From: Fragilariopsis cylindrus CCMP1102
Lineage: Eukaryota; Bacillariophyta; Bacillariophyceae; Bacillariales; Bacillariaceae
Reading direction: 5' to 3'
Assembly: GCA_900095095.1 (NCBI GenBank)
Contig: FMBT01000378.1
Coordinates: 62,001 to 126,000, forward strand
DNA: 64,000 bases
The notes below the pieces were generated by a model. It did not search any database. It saw only the letters and a list, made by a program, of their open reading frames with translations, and was not told the DNA's origin. A program made the translations under genes and the position numbers. Shown here in pieces: positions 11,090 through 23,273 of this stretch (positions are counted from its first letter, which is position 1; every line of letters starts with the position of its first letter).

Positions 11090-14000
11090 ATGAGACAACG
11101 AAGACAACAACGACGTCATTACCATCGTAATAAAAGATATCATACTGCAATAATATCACAACTACTGGTGGTAGTGGTTGTAACTACTGTTTCTAGTATT
11201 ATTGGTGTAACTGGTGTTATCCTTGTTGTTGATTCTGTAATAATATCTATCTCTGATACCGATCTATTATTAGTTGACGAAAATAATGTGGAAGTTGTTG
11301 TTGATGATGACGACGTTATCGCAGGAGAAGGTGATGATGATCAACAAGACGATGACACCGTTAATGCTCTGATAAAGAATACTATAGAAAGAAAGAAGAA
11401 AACGAGTATTAATAATCAAAATAAATTTCTGTCACTTTTTTGGGGAAGATTACGTCTACAAAAGAACAAAAAGAAACAGGAAGCACTATTAATTGGCAGT
11501 GGCAACGGTGATGAAGATTATACTAAAAGACGTATTAAAGAAACATTAAAGAAATTCTATAAATTAACTGATCCAAGATTTGCTAAAGCAGTACAAGTTT
11601 CATCAATAGTAGGAGTTGCTGATACTGCAATCAATAATGATGAATCAAAACAACAGAATCTTTTATTACTACCGTCATCAAATAGTATTGAAATTACTAA
11701 GGACAATAGTAAGGATGACGATGATGATGATGAAAAACAAGATCCAGAAAATGTAGACGATGATAACGATGACGTCGTTATGTTGCCAGGGACAGTATTA
11801 GAAGTATTTCGAACTCCACTATTACATAATCAACGACGAGATGATGATCATTCCATTTTTCCGATGACAGATAATACTAATATTGAATGTGATTCAAGGT
11901 ATATGCTATGTGAATCAATACATCTGGAACTTGGTACTGCACCAAATCATTATATGGATTTTGCATATACATCTGTTCTACAAAATCAAAAATCTGCTGA
12001 AACAAAAAAATCTGCATCTTCTACTGCTGTCGAAGTCGAACTCATTGAAGAAGAAAAAGAAAAAGAAGAGGATGACGATCAATCTCAATCATCAACTTGT
12101 AAAGATATTGTATCGACGACGTCGATGACCAGGAATAATAATAACATTGAGATGATGAACGACGATGTGAAAAGAAATAACTATAATGATAATAAAACAG
12201 AAATGTCATTTTTTTCTGCTTGGTGGAATTGGTGGTTACCATTTACAAATAGTGACTGGTGGAAAGCGAAAGGTTCTACACAGTCTGATTATGATATGAA
12301 TACAGGTGCATTTGCTGGTGGTAGTAATGGTGAAGTATGGAGAGGACATCGTGTTTGTTCGTCGTCATCAAAGAAGGAGTGTGATGATCAAACACAATTA
12401 GTCTTAAAAAGATTACGAGTAGAACGTGGATATCTTTTATTAGAGGCAGGATTAAGAGAAGTGTATTTTGGTAAATTAATACAAACTCAACTGGATGAAA
12501 ATCAACAAAACAATATGTATACAGTATACGTGGATCATTTTTTTCGTGAAGTTCCGAAACAACGAATTATGAAAAAAGCATTTGGTGTTGGTGCTGGTCT
12601 ACAACAACAACAACAACAAGGAAATGATTTAGAATTATGGATCGTCTATGAAGATGCTGGTCCATCATTACGGTCCTACCTTTATACTCCAACCGTGACT
12701 GATGGTGGATTTATTATGTACCAACATAGTAAGTTATGGACCCAACTTCGTACTTTTACAAATGAAGAAGAACAAGCGTCGTACCATGCTTCGTCATCAT
12801 CAGCATCAGCATCAGCATTACAGGTACAGAATCTTGATAATCACGGTTATGATGTTCCGTCAGAACCGTTGTTTACTTCTTCTTCTAATAATAGTAAAAA
12901 GAAGAAGAAAAGGAAGAAGAAAAAGAGGACCGATAATAATGAGAGGATACTTCATATAGGGCGATTATTCATGCAAAATACACTACGTGAAGTATTATCT
13001 GCAGCTGCAGAATTGCATAAACGTGGTATAGTCCATCGTGATATAAAACCATCAAATGTAATGTGTAAATCAAATGTACCAATAGATGATTATATTCATT
13101 CATATGAAGAATTTGAATTTGATGACGATAACGACGACGACGACGACAAAGATGATGATTCATCGTCATTACCAAACATGCATTGTCGACTTGGTGATTT
13201 CAGTTCTGGTTGGGACCAGTATACGAATGAACATTTATATACAAAAGGACCGACACCTGGTGAACAAACTAATGAGTATGCACCACCAGAATCATTTGTT
13301 GGACCGAATTGGGTACCCTTCTATAAAGATAAACCACAATCGTATGATTCATGGTCCATTGGTGTTCTTGCATTAGAATTACTTCTTGGTACACCAAATG
13401 TATTTTCTGTTGATCAAAGAACGAATGCATTATTAACCTACAAAATGAAACGTGCTAATGCATCTGAAAATGAAATATCGAATGCATTATATCTGGCAGC
13501 ATTATCAAATTTCTGTATTTATATTCCATCCAACGATACGTCGAATAAGCCACAAAGTTGGCCACTCCGACACGGTGATCCATTACACAAGGTGAGTTGT
13601 GTGTATTGTATATCTGACATTAGTAGCATATATTAGAGTAATAGATAGAAATATAGTCTGACCGTGCAACAGAATAGAATCCCCCCTAGAAATTTCCTTA
13701 AACAATTTTTCATTTTTCTTCTGTTTCCAATTATGTTCTTATTCAAAAAACGAAGACGTCTATGGTGAAGGAATCGTGTACGCTTCAAGATTTCCATCGT
13801 GCTTTAAGAGCGCGAGATCCACTGGGGATCGGCTTTGATTCTTCTACCGATCTATTATTACACCTTATATGGCAACTTCTTGCTTTTGATCCTGAGGAAA
13901 GAATGACAGCAGAAGAAGCTCTTCAGCATCCATATTTTATCAGTCCCGATGGGACGTTGGATTCTCTCAATGAAATTCCAGGTTTTCACAACGCACTTGA

Positions 14001-15724
14001 ATCACAAATGCTTGATCCAAGAATTGATTTCAATGTCGTTGATGACATCAAAGATTTTGTATGTCCTAAGTGTGGCCGAGTGTTTCACGACTGGGAATCC
14101 TGCCATAGACATAGTAACATTCGAAAACACTCAAAGTTTTGTACATACAATCACACATATCTCCCATCATGTATCAATACTCATATGATGCTACCCGAGC
14201 ACCCAACATCTGGATATTGTGATCTTCAAGGGCGGAGGCCTACCATAGAGGACTTCCATTCCATTCATTTAAAGCATGATCATCAGTTTTATGGCATGTT
14301 TGATGGTCATAGTGAGTTTGGTTTTCTTTTCGCCGAAATGAACACGTTCCTTTTACAAATGTCAAAAGATTGTAAAAGTATTGCTCACCGACTTGTTCCC
14401 GTATTTTACTTACTTCTAATCTATCTATTTTTGCAGCTGGAAATCTTGCGTCAAAATTTGCTGCGTCGGAATTATACGGAGAGCTTATGAGACGTCTCCC
14501 TAACTTGGAAAATATGTTGACTACGAGTAAATCGGAAGGCGAAGGAGTTATTGGCGACGAAAAGTATTCTTGGAAAGAAGATATTCGTATCAATATAACG
14601 CAGGCATTTGAATACGTTCATGATCAGTTTCTAGATAGAATTACAACGATGACTTCTCCCATTGTTGAGGTCGGTACAGCACCGAATATGGACCAAAGTG
14701 GTACGACCGCAACGGCTATACTGGTGACAGACAATATGATAATAGCAGCTACGTTAGGTGATTCGAGAGCAATCATATCGTCATCACCATCGACAGCGAA
14801 AAGTAAAGAAAATTCAGATTCATCAAGAAGTAGTAGCAGTCATAGCAGTAAGAATCCCTGGAAGGATTTTCCATCGGTATCTGCAGTTCAATTTTCGATC
14901 GACCATGTTGCTTCGCATCCTACCGAACGTGATTTAGTGATAGAACGAGGAGGTTTTGTGAGCGCGTCCGGGGGTATCCCCAGAGTTAATGGTATCGTAC
15001 GTTTAAGTCGAAGAAAATATCGTGTCACGTCTAATATAAAGTCATGCATATGAATCTCACATCGTTACATTGTTGCTTCTACTGTTGTATTTCAAATACA
15101 ATGCAATACACAGCTTGCAGTTACCCGTAGCATAGGTGATGCTGATCTGGCTCCTGTTTTATCACGCGAACCTCACGTGCTTGTGTTAGATCGTTCCGAG
15201 ATCCGAGAATTGTGTGGTAGTCTCGGTAGATCATCAAATAACAGCAGCGAACAAGATAATAATGGACATACAATTCCATGCTTCGTGATTCTTGGTACGT
15301 ATTAATATTCATTCTATCTTTTTGGGTGGAAGTATTGACCATATCGCTGAAATGATCTTCTTCTCACTGATTGAATGATTGCTGCTGTGCACATATCATT
15401 TTCCCTTTAAAAATCATTATCGTTAATACAGCGAGCGATGGTCTTTGGGATGTTATGAGTAACCAGGAAGCAGTTGATATGGTAGTTGATATAATTTTAC
15501 GAGAAAATATGGAAATGTATGACGGTATTGGCGCAAGAGAAAGAACTATGTTTCCCCCCTCCTCCTACGATAATCATAATAATAAGGATGATATTGATAT
15601 CTACTATAACGATCATGAAGCTGCTGATGGGCCCTTTCAAGAAGCCGCTGAACGTCTTGCAGTTGAGGCGTACGTTCGTGGCAGTACCGATAATATTGGA
15701 GTTTGTGTAGTGGCTGTTGATTGA
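11090..15724 (+). CDS. Protein kinase - C2H2 zinc finger - PP2C phosphatase fusion protein
   Basis: Five exons (11090-13591, 13756-14311, 14437-14996, 15114-15294, 15432-15724) join in frame to 1363 residues. Residues ~20-50 are a strongly hydrophobic span after a basic start, so a signal anchor is likely. A long Asp/Asn-rich region precedes the kinase domain (~409-892): glycine loop GGSNGEVW, LVLKRL with the ATP lysine, GIVHRDIKPSNVM (~650), GDFSSG in place of DFG (~701), APPES, and DSWSIGVLALELLLG. At ~935-957 is C-x2-C-x12-H-x5-H (CPKCGRVFHDW...). The PP2C domain (~986-1363) is complete: RRPTIED, YGMFDGHTGN, SGTTATAIL, GDSRAII, RVNGILAVTRSIGDAD, ASDGLWDVM and STDNIGV, all metal-binding aspartates kept. 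Each intron interrupts a motif that the splice restores, which argues strongly for one gene. A self-contained kinase/phosphatase switch at a membrane is inferred. Donors are GTGAGT twice and GTACGT twice. Confidence 0.88.
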
Positions 15725-16051
15725 AATTGAAAGGTGTGTGTGTGTATCTACGTAATTCATTTCTCAGCAAAAAGGGAAAGTATAGCGATGGTTTGCAGTT
15801 ATACAGTACATGAAAAATAAACAAGATAATTATTTTAATTCTTATCTACGGTCCACATATTAATAGAAATTTAGCAGTCGTATCACTTTGTGTAGAATAG
15901 GATAGTCTTGCTTTATCTTTTTGTCCGAATGTATTTCTTTCGTGTGTGCGTGTACATCCATTACATATGCAGTATTAGTATTTGCCTTATTATCATGAAT
16001 AAGATCAGCAATCAATCAATCGATGAATCAATCATTTATTAGTTTCAATTC
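15725..16051. other. Convergent intergenic region
   Basis: Short 3' flank between the kinase-PP2C gene (+) and a secreted-protein gene (-). A GT run sits at 15733. Nothing else is seen. Confidence 0.5.
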
Positions 16052-17854
16052 TTAAGGTGCTACTGGAAGTGGAATGTTTGACTTAACGACGATCTTCAAT
16101 ACAGTCTTCCCAAAAGTAACGAATCCAAGCTGTACTGGTTCATTATTTAATTGTGCAATATGCAATTTTCCAAGGTCCCGAATGTGATTCATTATACTCC
16201 AATCAATAGTATTATAACCTTTAGTAATCCCTTTTCTCATAAAATCGGCAACATTCAATTTTCTCGTAATTCCACATAAATTTCTTGCTACAAACACAGT
16301 TTTATTCATGTATGAATCATAACTAGGAGATTCAAAAGGAGGAATTAGACCTGTTGAATCATAACTAGGAGATTCAACAAGAGGAATTGGACCTGTTGAT
16401 CCTGCAATAGTAACAACATCAACAGTACCCTCAATACCTTCAAAGGAACCGGTTCCTCCCAAAATAGTACCACGGAAGGGTGGTGCAAGTTCAATTGGAC
16501 CACCATCTGGTCCATTCGGACTTAAATCAAATACATACCCACCGCCTTATACATGGTCAAAAACATAGGAAGCGAACAAACATTAATGTAGTAAAAGAAA
16601 GGTGAGGTGACACTACTGAAAAGAAAAGAAGCAGTAATATAATCTCACAAACATATTATTTTTACTACTATTAGTAGTACAGGTACTACTATTAGTAGTA
16701 CAGGATAGTAACGGACAGGACAAGACAGTAAATACGTACCGGCAAATATTGCGATACAGTCGAAACCACCCCCACCTAAACATAAATTTAATGTACATGA
16801 ATGACTCGTTACTAAAGAAGTATCACCATAATTATAAGGGGATATACCTTTTCTATCCTCAATGACAGACGTTGCAACACATTCTATAATTATTAGTAAA
16901 GAAAGAAAGAACGAAATTTGACGCAGGAAGTGTTTGTGTAAGTAATTGTATAATGTTTGCTACGATGCTATATATATATATATGGATAACACAGAATACA
17001 TATATACAACAAACAAATACCATATTATTCGTTCGTATGCACGTACCACTATGAAAGAAATAGCTTTTATCGCCCGGTGGGAGTGGTAGTACTGGTTGTC
17101 TACCACCGGCAAACTTTCTACCAAGTGCAGAATCCATTACCATTGGTGCATTACATGTGTGCTGTTGAACCCAACCAGTATTCCAAATTTCTTCTTCAGT
17201 AACACCATCAGGTTTGTTACGAATTTTAAGTTCAGTTGGATCGTAAACGAGTCCACTTTGAAATACAGATGAACCATCCAATGATGATGGTGTTCTTGGT
17301 GATGGTCCATCTAGCCACCCCATAGCGCTTTGAAATACAGATGAACCATCCTTGGATGGTGTTCTTAGCGATTGTCCATCTAGCCACCCCAATAGTTCTT
17401 CATTAGCGCATAATGGTCCTGCTGCTTTTCTTTTAATAGAGAGACTATCAACTTTTTCTGACTTAAAAGCGCCAGCCGGAACCCCCGTAACTACGTCTTC
17501 AACAGCGCCTGTAGTACTGTAACCGTAAGAACTATCACAAGCAACTACAGCACCACCATATTCAGAAGCAGGAAATAAATCACCACCATTAGCACCAACT
17601 ACAACGGAATCATCTTCATTAACAACAACAAGATATCCACGTTCGTATAAATATGAATCACTAACAGGAGGAGAATCGCCAAAAGTAGACAAACGTCGTT
17701 CGTTATTTGCAGATGCAACATCATCTGCTTCGGATTGAGAAATTTTGACATTCTTAACTGCGTGAGTGGGAGACACGTTAATCAGACCACCCACAATAAG
17801 GGTTGCTAACACGGTTACGTGAGAGAACAGATGAATGACAGGAAAGAGTTTCAT
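16052..17854 (-). CDS. Secreted protein with internal repeats, unknown function
   Basis: Three exons (17047-17854, 16740-16883, 16052-16545) join in frame to 481 residues; both donors are GTACGT and the acceptors TAG and AAG. A signal peptide covers the first ~32 residues (VIHLFSHVTVLATLIVGGL, cleavage near THA). Two duplications are visible: GWLDGxSxRTPS...DGSSVFQS occurs twice (about 17260-17390), and a GPIPLVESPSYDS / GLIPPFESPSYDS pair near 16320-16400. Exon 2 is Cys- and Gly-rich (SCTLNLCLGGGGFDC). The C-terminal region has a VDVVTIAGSTG-like segment and a conserved-looking KTVLKIVV end. No family was recognised. Extracellular or wall-associated placement is inferred from the signal peptide only. 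Confidence 0.75.
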
Positions 17855-19066
17855 GATGATACTGCAAGAGGAGAGGAGAGGAGAGTAGAGAGAGAGAGAT
17901 GATAGAGTGGAGATAAAAGAGATAATGAATGATAAATGAATTTTACGGTAAAAAAATATAAAAAAAACAAGTACGTAGTCGTACAGTATGTATATCTTTT
18001 TATTCCAAAATCATCAAAGGCACCAGACCAATGTACGTACTACAGTACACCAGGACCATGTCGAGTTGCATGTCAAGCTCCCTCACCCTCGTTGAAAATC
18101 CAAAGAATATCGAAATTCCAAAACAGCTTTGAAATAAGGCCCAAGATCATCGCCCAGGACCTTCAAAATACGACAGACAAAAACTTTTATCCTCGCGTCT
18201 TCGGAGAGCCCGCGCGATTGAAAGCTTTTCTCACGATCGCGCGACATCCATGACGACATATTATTGATATTCTTCTTCATAGCGCGCATTCTTAAAAAAA
18301 TAATATGAGAGTCGTAATTCTTTATCATACTTCGTAATAAAGAGCTTGAATTCAATTCGATTCCTTCAATTCAGTTTAATTCGAATTCAGTATTCGATTT
18401 CGATTTCGATTTTGATTTCGATTTCCTCCAAATTTTGTAAAAGGCGGCACTTCTTTTATCGTACACTTGAGGAAGCTCTCGCTATTCTATTCTATTCTTT
18501 ACTTTATTCTATACTACTATGGTAATGTACTCACTCTACTGTACTCTATGTATCCATAATTTAAAACAAATTTTCCTTTGCGTACGTTACGTTCAGCAGA
18601 AGAAGGGGTTTTCCTACACATACTGTAGAGTAAAAGAGTTAGTTCGTTAGTTAGTTAGTTCGTTAGTTAGTTAGTGAAGTAGTTTCGTTTCGTTTGTATA
18701 GTAAAATGAAAAGAAGGTTTTTAATTTTACATAACTTCTTTTTTCTTTTAACTACTTAGCTAATGACGATTTTATAATATACAGCATATTAGATGTGATT
18801 TTTTCTTTCTAATTTTAGGTTTTTTGATTCTACAATTCATCCTTCATTCTTTATTTACTGTATCCATCATTATTATTTATTTATTTATATCATTCTCGTT
18901 TCTTGTTGTCACGTGACATCGTATCATCGTATAACATGCATCGTATCAATTATCGTATATCATGCATCTGCATCATATATCGCTTTTTTTTTCTTTTTCT
19001 TTGAATCTATTTTTATTTATTTCCTTTTCTTTAATTTCTTTTATCCATTTTCCTTTTTTTCAAATT
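17855..19066. other. Intergenic, no supported gene
   Basis: It contains a GAGAG run at 17870-17905, a GC-richer block with several GCGCGA words at 18190-18245, a (TTCGAT)n tract at about 18390-18425, a GTTA/TTAG run at 18635-18675 and TCACGTGACATC near 18908. The minus open frame 18083-18355 resembles no protein I know. Confidence 0.45.
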
Positions 19067-20365
19067 TTAATCTCTAAATCTACATACTACTAATATACCA
19101 ATAATCAAAAATATGATATTTACTATTAACGAGTCTTCAGTGTCGTTGTCTCCACTACCACTACCACTACCACTACCACTTCCACCTCCACTTCCACCAC
19201 CTGTATCTAATATTTGAATAATGACTGAAAAGAATAGATATATTGTCATCATTGCAAATAATAAACCGACCATACAATACGTTGTTAGTATACCCATAGA
19301 TGTATCCATAAAGAAATAAATATATTGTGGTCCAACACTTGTCTTTTTTGTATCTTTTGAGTTAGTTTTATTATTATACCCAAAATGATAATAGATACCT
19401 AGTAACCATGTCAATATCATATATAGACATCCCACCAATATTGGGATGGTGATATGATAGAGACAGACTGGTATACCACCGAATACTGTCACTTCCAATA
19501 AACTAAAAATGGAATTCCAATTATGTTGTAATTGATTTCGATATCCCGCCAAGTTATGTTTTCTTGAATTATTAGGTGAATTTGAATTTGAATTTGATTG
19601 TATTTGTTGGGAACGTAATGCTGCTGGCCATATCACGTACTTCACAACAGAGGATGTTAATACAGCATAGGGACCAGTTAATTCCCACAGTATGAATGTT
19701 ATACGTAACAGCCATGAGTTATTTTCTTGTAATATATAATTAAGTATTAGACCGTTATCCTCAGAAACATGATAATTCACATAAATCAAACATAGTAGAC
19801 CACGTAATACAAATCCAATACCTAATATGAACCATGATATAGAGGTAAATGGACATAATGTACCAAAACCTTGTAGACGTAATTTAACGTGTTGTAATTT
19901 CGTATACTTTGGAAGATAATTTGGCATTAATTCCCATCCATCTTTTAATAAACAAAGATGCAAAGTTAAACTTAATGCAATTCCACCAATCAATAATCGT
20001 AGATATCCTAATCCTTTCATAGATAAATACAATGGAAATTTGGTCTTTGTTATGATTTGTAATGTGGCATAGTCATCTAATGATTGTGTCGTTGGTAAAT
20101 TTCCTATTAATAAAATTAATATTATTAATAATAATATTATGGTATGCCATGGTGGTATACCGGATTGTATTTTATTATTCGTTGATGTTGACGTTGGCGG
20201 TATTGTTACTACTACCGGTACTGATGCTGCTACTGATGCTCCTGCTACTGCTTTTGATACAGCTTTGGCAGTATTAATTCTCATTTTATTTTCTTCATTA
20301 TCTTTTTCTTCATCTTTGGTACTGTTATTACTTCTATTTCTTAGTATCGTCGTCATCATCATCAT
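19067..20365 (-). CDS. Multi-pass membrane protein, unknown function
   Basis: One uninterrupted frame of 432 residues. After a hydrophilic N-terminus there are about eight predicted spans, among them TIILLLIILILLIGNLP, LLIGGIALSLTLHLCLL, ISWFILGIGFVLRGLLCLIY, ITIPILVGCLYMILTWLLGI, MVGLLFAMMTIYLFFSVI and a C-terminal VNIIFLIIGILVVC. Conserved-looking hydrophilic signatures are KLQHVKLRLQGFGTLCPFTS, WELTGPYAVLTSSVVKYVIWP and GYRNQLQHNWN. The SSVVKYVIWPAALR segment reminds me of hypothetical diatom proteins, but no transporter or enzyme motif is present. A Gly-Ser repeat (about 19145-19195) lies just before the last span. The start is the first of four consecutive Met codons. Confidence 0.72.
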   Translation of the reverse strand: MMMMTTILRNRSNNSTKDEEKDNEENKMRINTAKAVSKAVAGASVAASVPVVVTIPPTSTSTNNKIQSGIPPWHTIILLLIILILLIGNLPTTQSLDDYATLQIITKTKFPLYLSMKGLGYLRLLIGGIALSLTLHLCLLKDGWELMPNYLPKYTKLQHVKLRLQGFGTLCPFTSISWFILGIGFVLRGLLCLIYVNYHVSEDNGLILNYILQENNSWLLRITFILWELTGPYAVLTSSVVKYVIWPAALRSQQIQSNSNSNSPNNSRKHNLAGYRNQLQHNWNSIFSLLEVTVFGGIPVCLYHITIPILVGCLYMILTWLLGIYYHFGYNNKTNSKDTKKTSVGPQYIYFFMDTSMGILTTYCMVGLLFAMMTIYLFFSVIIQILDTGGGSGGGSGSGSGSGSGDNDTEDSLIVNIIFLIIGILVVCRFRD

Positions 20366-21052
20366 AGATTATTAGGATGATGATGATGATTATGATTTGC
20401 TTTGTTGCTGGCTATATTATTATATTATATTATAAAATGATACTTCAGTATAATAATAGCAAAGAATGTGTGTGTTATTGTCGGCACTCTGCTGATGTGA
20501 GTGAATAACGTCACAATGTTTGAACTTACTACGTACAGTACTACGTAGTTTGGAAATTATATTCACATAAAAAACATAAATTTAATTATGCGCATTTTAC
20601 AGACCGACATGTAAAATGCGCATACCAGTATCTTGTTTCAGTGAGTAGATTTCTTGCTGAGGTGCGCGCCAATCGTATCCAACGGTAACTGTTAACTATA
20701 TTCAAATATTAATATTAACGCGATAAATATCTTCGACTCATTCGACTGACTCGACTCATTCATTCACTCTCTATTATGCACACTCGAAAGATCTTATTAT
20801 GACAATCATCAGATACAGACAGTAGATAAAACGTTAACGTCACCACAGCAACAGTACATTACTCTACTTTATTAGTACTAACCACGATATAAATACAGGC
20901 ATACAGTACACTGTCGTTTGTACAAACACGACAGTTCTAGCTACTAAACAGGTAAACATCATCATGTTAGAGTACTGTAGCAATTATTCAAAGAAAAGAG
21001 GTAGAAATCAAATCAAATCAAATCAAGTATCATATAGCGAAATCAATCAATC
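20366..21052. other. Divergent promoter region with two inverted repeats
   Basis: Spacer between the membrane protein (-) and the histidine phosphatase homologue (+). It contains a perfect short inverted repeat ACTACGTA/TACGTAGT at 20528-20535 and 20542-20549 and the longer hairpin at 20587-20624. No gene is seen. Confidence 0.5.
20587..20624. promoter_or_regulatory. Perfect 15-bp inverted repeat, 8-bp loop
   Basis: TATGCGCATTTTACA at 20587-20601 and its exact reverse complement at 20610-20624 flank the loop GACCGACA. The position, about 220 bp upstream of one divergent gene and 430 bp from the other, suits a protein-binding palindrome or a cruciform; function is inferred. Confidence 0.75.
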
Positions 21053-22639
21053 ATGACGTCGAATAAAAACAAAAGCAGTAAAAATAAAAGAATCAAAGCA
21101 AATACTAAAATACAATGTATATGGTTGGTTCGTTATGGTCTTACCGAACATGCATTAATTGAAGGTGAGTAAGCAGTGCAGGCAATGCAATGCAATGCAA
21201 TGCAATGCAATGCAATGCAATGCATCCGATCCGTTCGTTCGTTTGTTCGTTCGGTCGTTTGTTCGTTCGTTCGTTCGTTCGTTCGTTCGTTTGTTCGTTA
21301 TCGTTATCGTTATCGTTATCGTTATCGTTTATCGTTATCGTTATCGTTTATCGTTATCGAAGATAAAAAGTCCGGTACTAGTAACTCTAAAATTATTACA
21401 GATATCAAAAACAAAACAAAACAAAACAGAACAGAACAAAAAATCTTCCATCGATCAACTTTCAGTCATTTTCTTGTTGGTTTTTTTCTTTCATTTGCTC
21501 GTTCTAATAATACTCATCGGGAATGGGGGGGGGGGGGGGGGGTCATGATTGCATGATTGCATGAATGAATAGATAAATTAATTACTCATGCCTTATATTA
21601 TTGTCTGTCTTCTATCGTTTATTATTTTTTTTATTGACTATCATAAAAATAAAAAGATGTTGGTCCATATGATAGTGATATTGATCCAAAAGAAGGGATT
21701 GAACATGCACAATGTATTGCGAAAAGGATTGCGAATGGTCATCAGTGTCAGGTCATCGTTCACGTTGACGACAATAATAATAATAATGATGTTAATAGTA
21801 ATAATGAAATAACATCTGAAACAGTAACGGAAGATTCAACTATACCAAAAGTTGTGTATGCGGATCCATTTATGAGAACTACTCATACAGGACATATTAT
21901 TGCACAGGAATTATGTAATAATAATAATAAAAATGATATTAAATTACGATCCGAAGATGGATTATGGGAATGGTTAATACCATCCTTACTTGTGGTTAAA
22001 TCAACAGGTATAAAAACAGAACCACAATCTAGGAATGATTTAAAAGATAAATTTAATTCAATTGATATAAATTATCAAAGTATACAGTCTTATAAAGACC
22101 AAATGATGTTTACATTTCCTGAATCGGAACAACAATTATTGAATCGTTGTGAAATAACATTATCAAAATTAATCCAAACAACTGAAAGTGAAAATGAAAG
22201 TGAAAATGAAAATGAAGCTGAAGATACAAATGATACAAATAAGAATAATTATGAAAGTATTTGTATTGTAAGTCATGCACCATGTTTACAAGCAATGGCC
22301 TATTATTTAGATACTATTGATTCGACTTCGACATCATCATCACCAATAAAGGAATCATCAACAATTGTAAAACCATGGCCATTAGGTGGTATCACAATGT
22401 TTTCAAGAATTATTACTACTACTACTACTACTACTACTTCTATTATTGCAGAAGAACATGACGATATCGATGACGAAGATGACGATGACGATGAAAGTAA
22501 AGTTAAAGACAAAGATGTAATATGTAGTAAATGGAAATGTGAATTTTATGGTTGTACCAATCATATGATCGATGACTATAAAAATGGTATCAAAGAATGG
22601 TCATTACCATGCTTTGATACTACTACTCCTAGTAGCTAG
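21053..22639 (+). CDS. Histidine phosphatase (phosphoglycerate mutase-like) family protein with RYG motif
   Basis: Exon 1 is 21053-21164, exon 2 is 21657-22639; donor GTGAGTAA, acceptor AAG, and the split codon restores EDVGPYDSDIDP. The product has 364 residues. The fold is recognisable from WLVRYGLTE at the N-terminus, GIEHAQCIAKRI, VVYADPFMRTTHTGHIIAQEL (the place of SPxxRAxxTA), GLWEWLIPSLLV and CIVSHAPCLQAMAYYL with the second active-site His. In active members the first motif is RHG, whose His is the phosphate acceptor; here the codon is TAT, giving Tyr. The protein may be inactive or a binding protein, unless the base is a sequence error. Poly-Asn, Glu/Asn and Asp runs interrupt exon 2. 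The intron is made almost entirely of microsatellites. Confidence 0.83.
21181..21542. repeat. Run of five different microsatellites inside one intron
   Basis: Within the 492-nt intron lie, in order, a TGCAA/ATGCA pentamer run (21181-21222), a TTCG tetramer run (about 21233-21300), an ATCGTT hexamer run (about 21297-21358), an AAAAC/AACAG run (about 21410-21440) and a G18 tract at 21525-21542. Confidence 0.9.
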
Positions 22640-23273
22640 TACAAGTACTACTGTTTGTACGGTAGATTCATTCATTCAGATGCCAGATGCATGCTGGATG
22701 CGGATACCACAAGCTGATGGATGCGGCTAATGTATAATGCAGATGTCGTAGGATATTACGTCTTTTGAAGTAAAATATGTATCGAATCGAATCGAATCCG
22801 AATCCGAAAGTCCCGATGAGTAATGAAGAATAGAGAAGTTTCGGCATTGCATTGTATGAAATTCGGTCGGATAGAGAGAGAGAGGTACATGTTAAAAAAC
22901 ACATATTACAATCACAGTTATCATTACACAGTAACTTAGGAATACCACCATTCAAAAATGAATACAAATTCTGAAAACCACCACCGATCGCCCAAGAATT
23001 CGTACAAAATGCACAAAATACGCCATGCCGGTCGTGGGGATGAGAACATAATATTTAGATCACATCGAAACAAATTCTACTAAAATTTTGACGGATCAGT
23101 TAGTTTAAATACTTGTAAATTGCCGCTAATTAATGTTTATTGCTATAAATCTATTATTTCTGTTATATATTATATTATATCATCTATCTATGCCGTGATG
23201 ATCTTTTTGGAACATTCCTTACTTTTTTTTGGTTCTCTCTCTCTCTCTCTCTCTCCCTCTCTCTCTCTCGTAG
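22640..23273. other. Convergent intergenic region
   Basis: 3' flanks of the histidine phosphatase gene (+) and the Cys-rich secreted gene (-). It has CGAAT repeats near 22790 and a CT microsatellite at 23237-23270. No gene is seen. Confidence 0.5.

Noticed and set aside
18083-18355. 90-residue minus frame in a GC-richer block
   Set aside because: No motif, signal or family; no splice partner.
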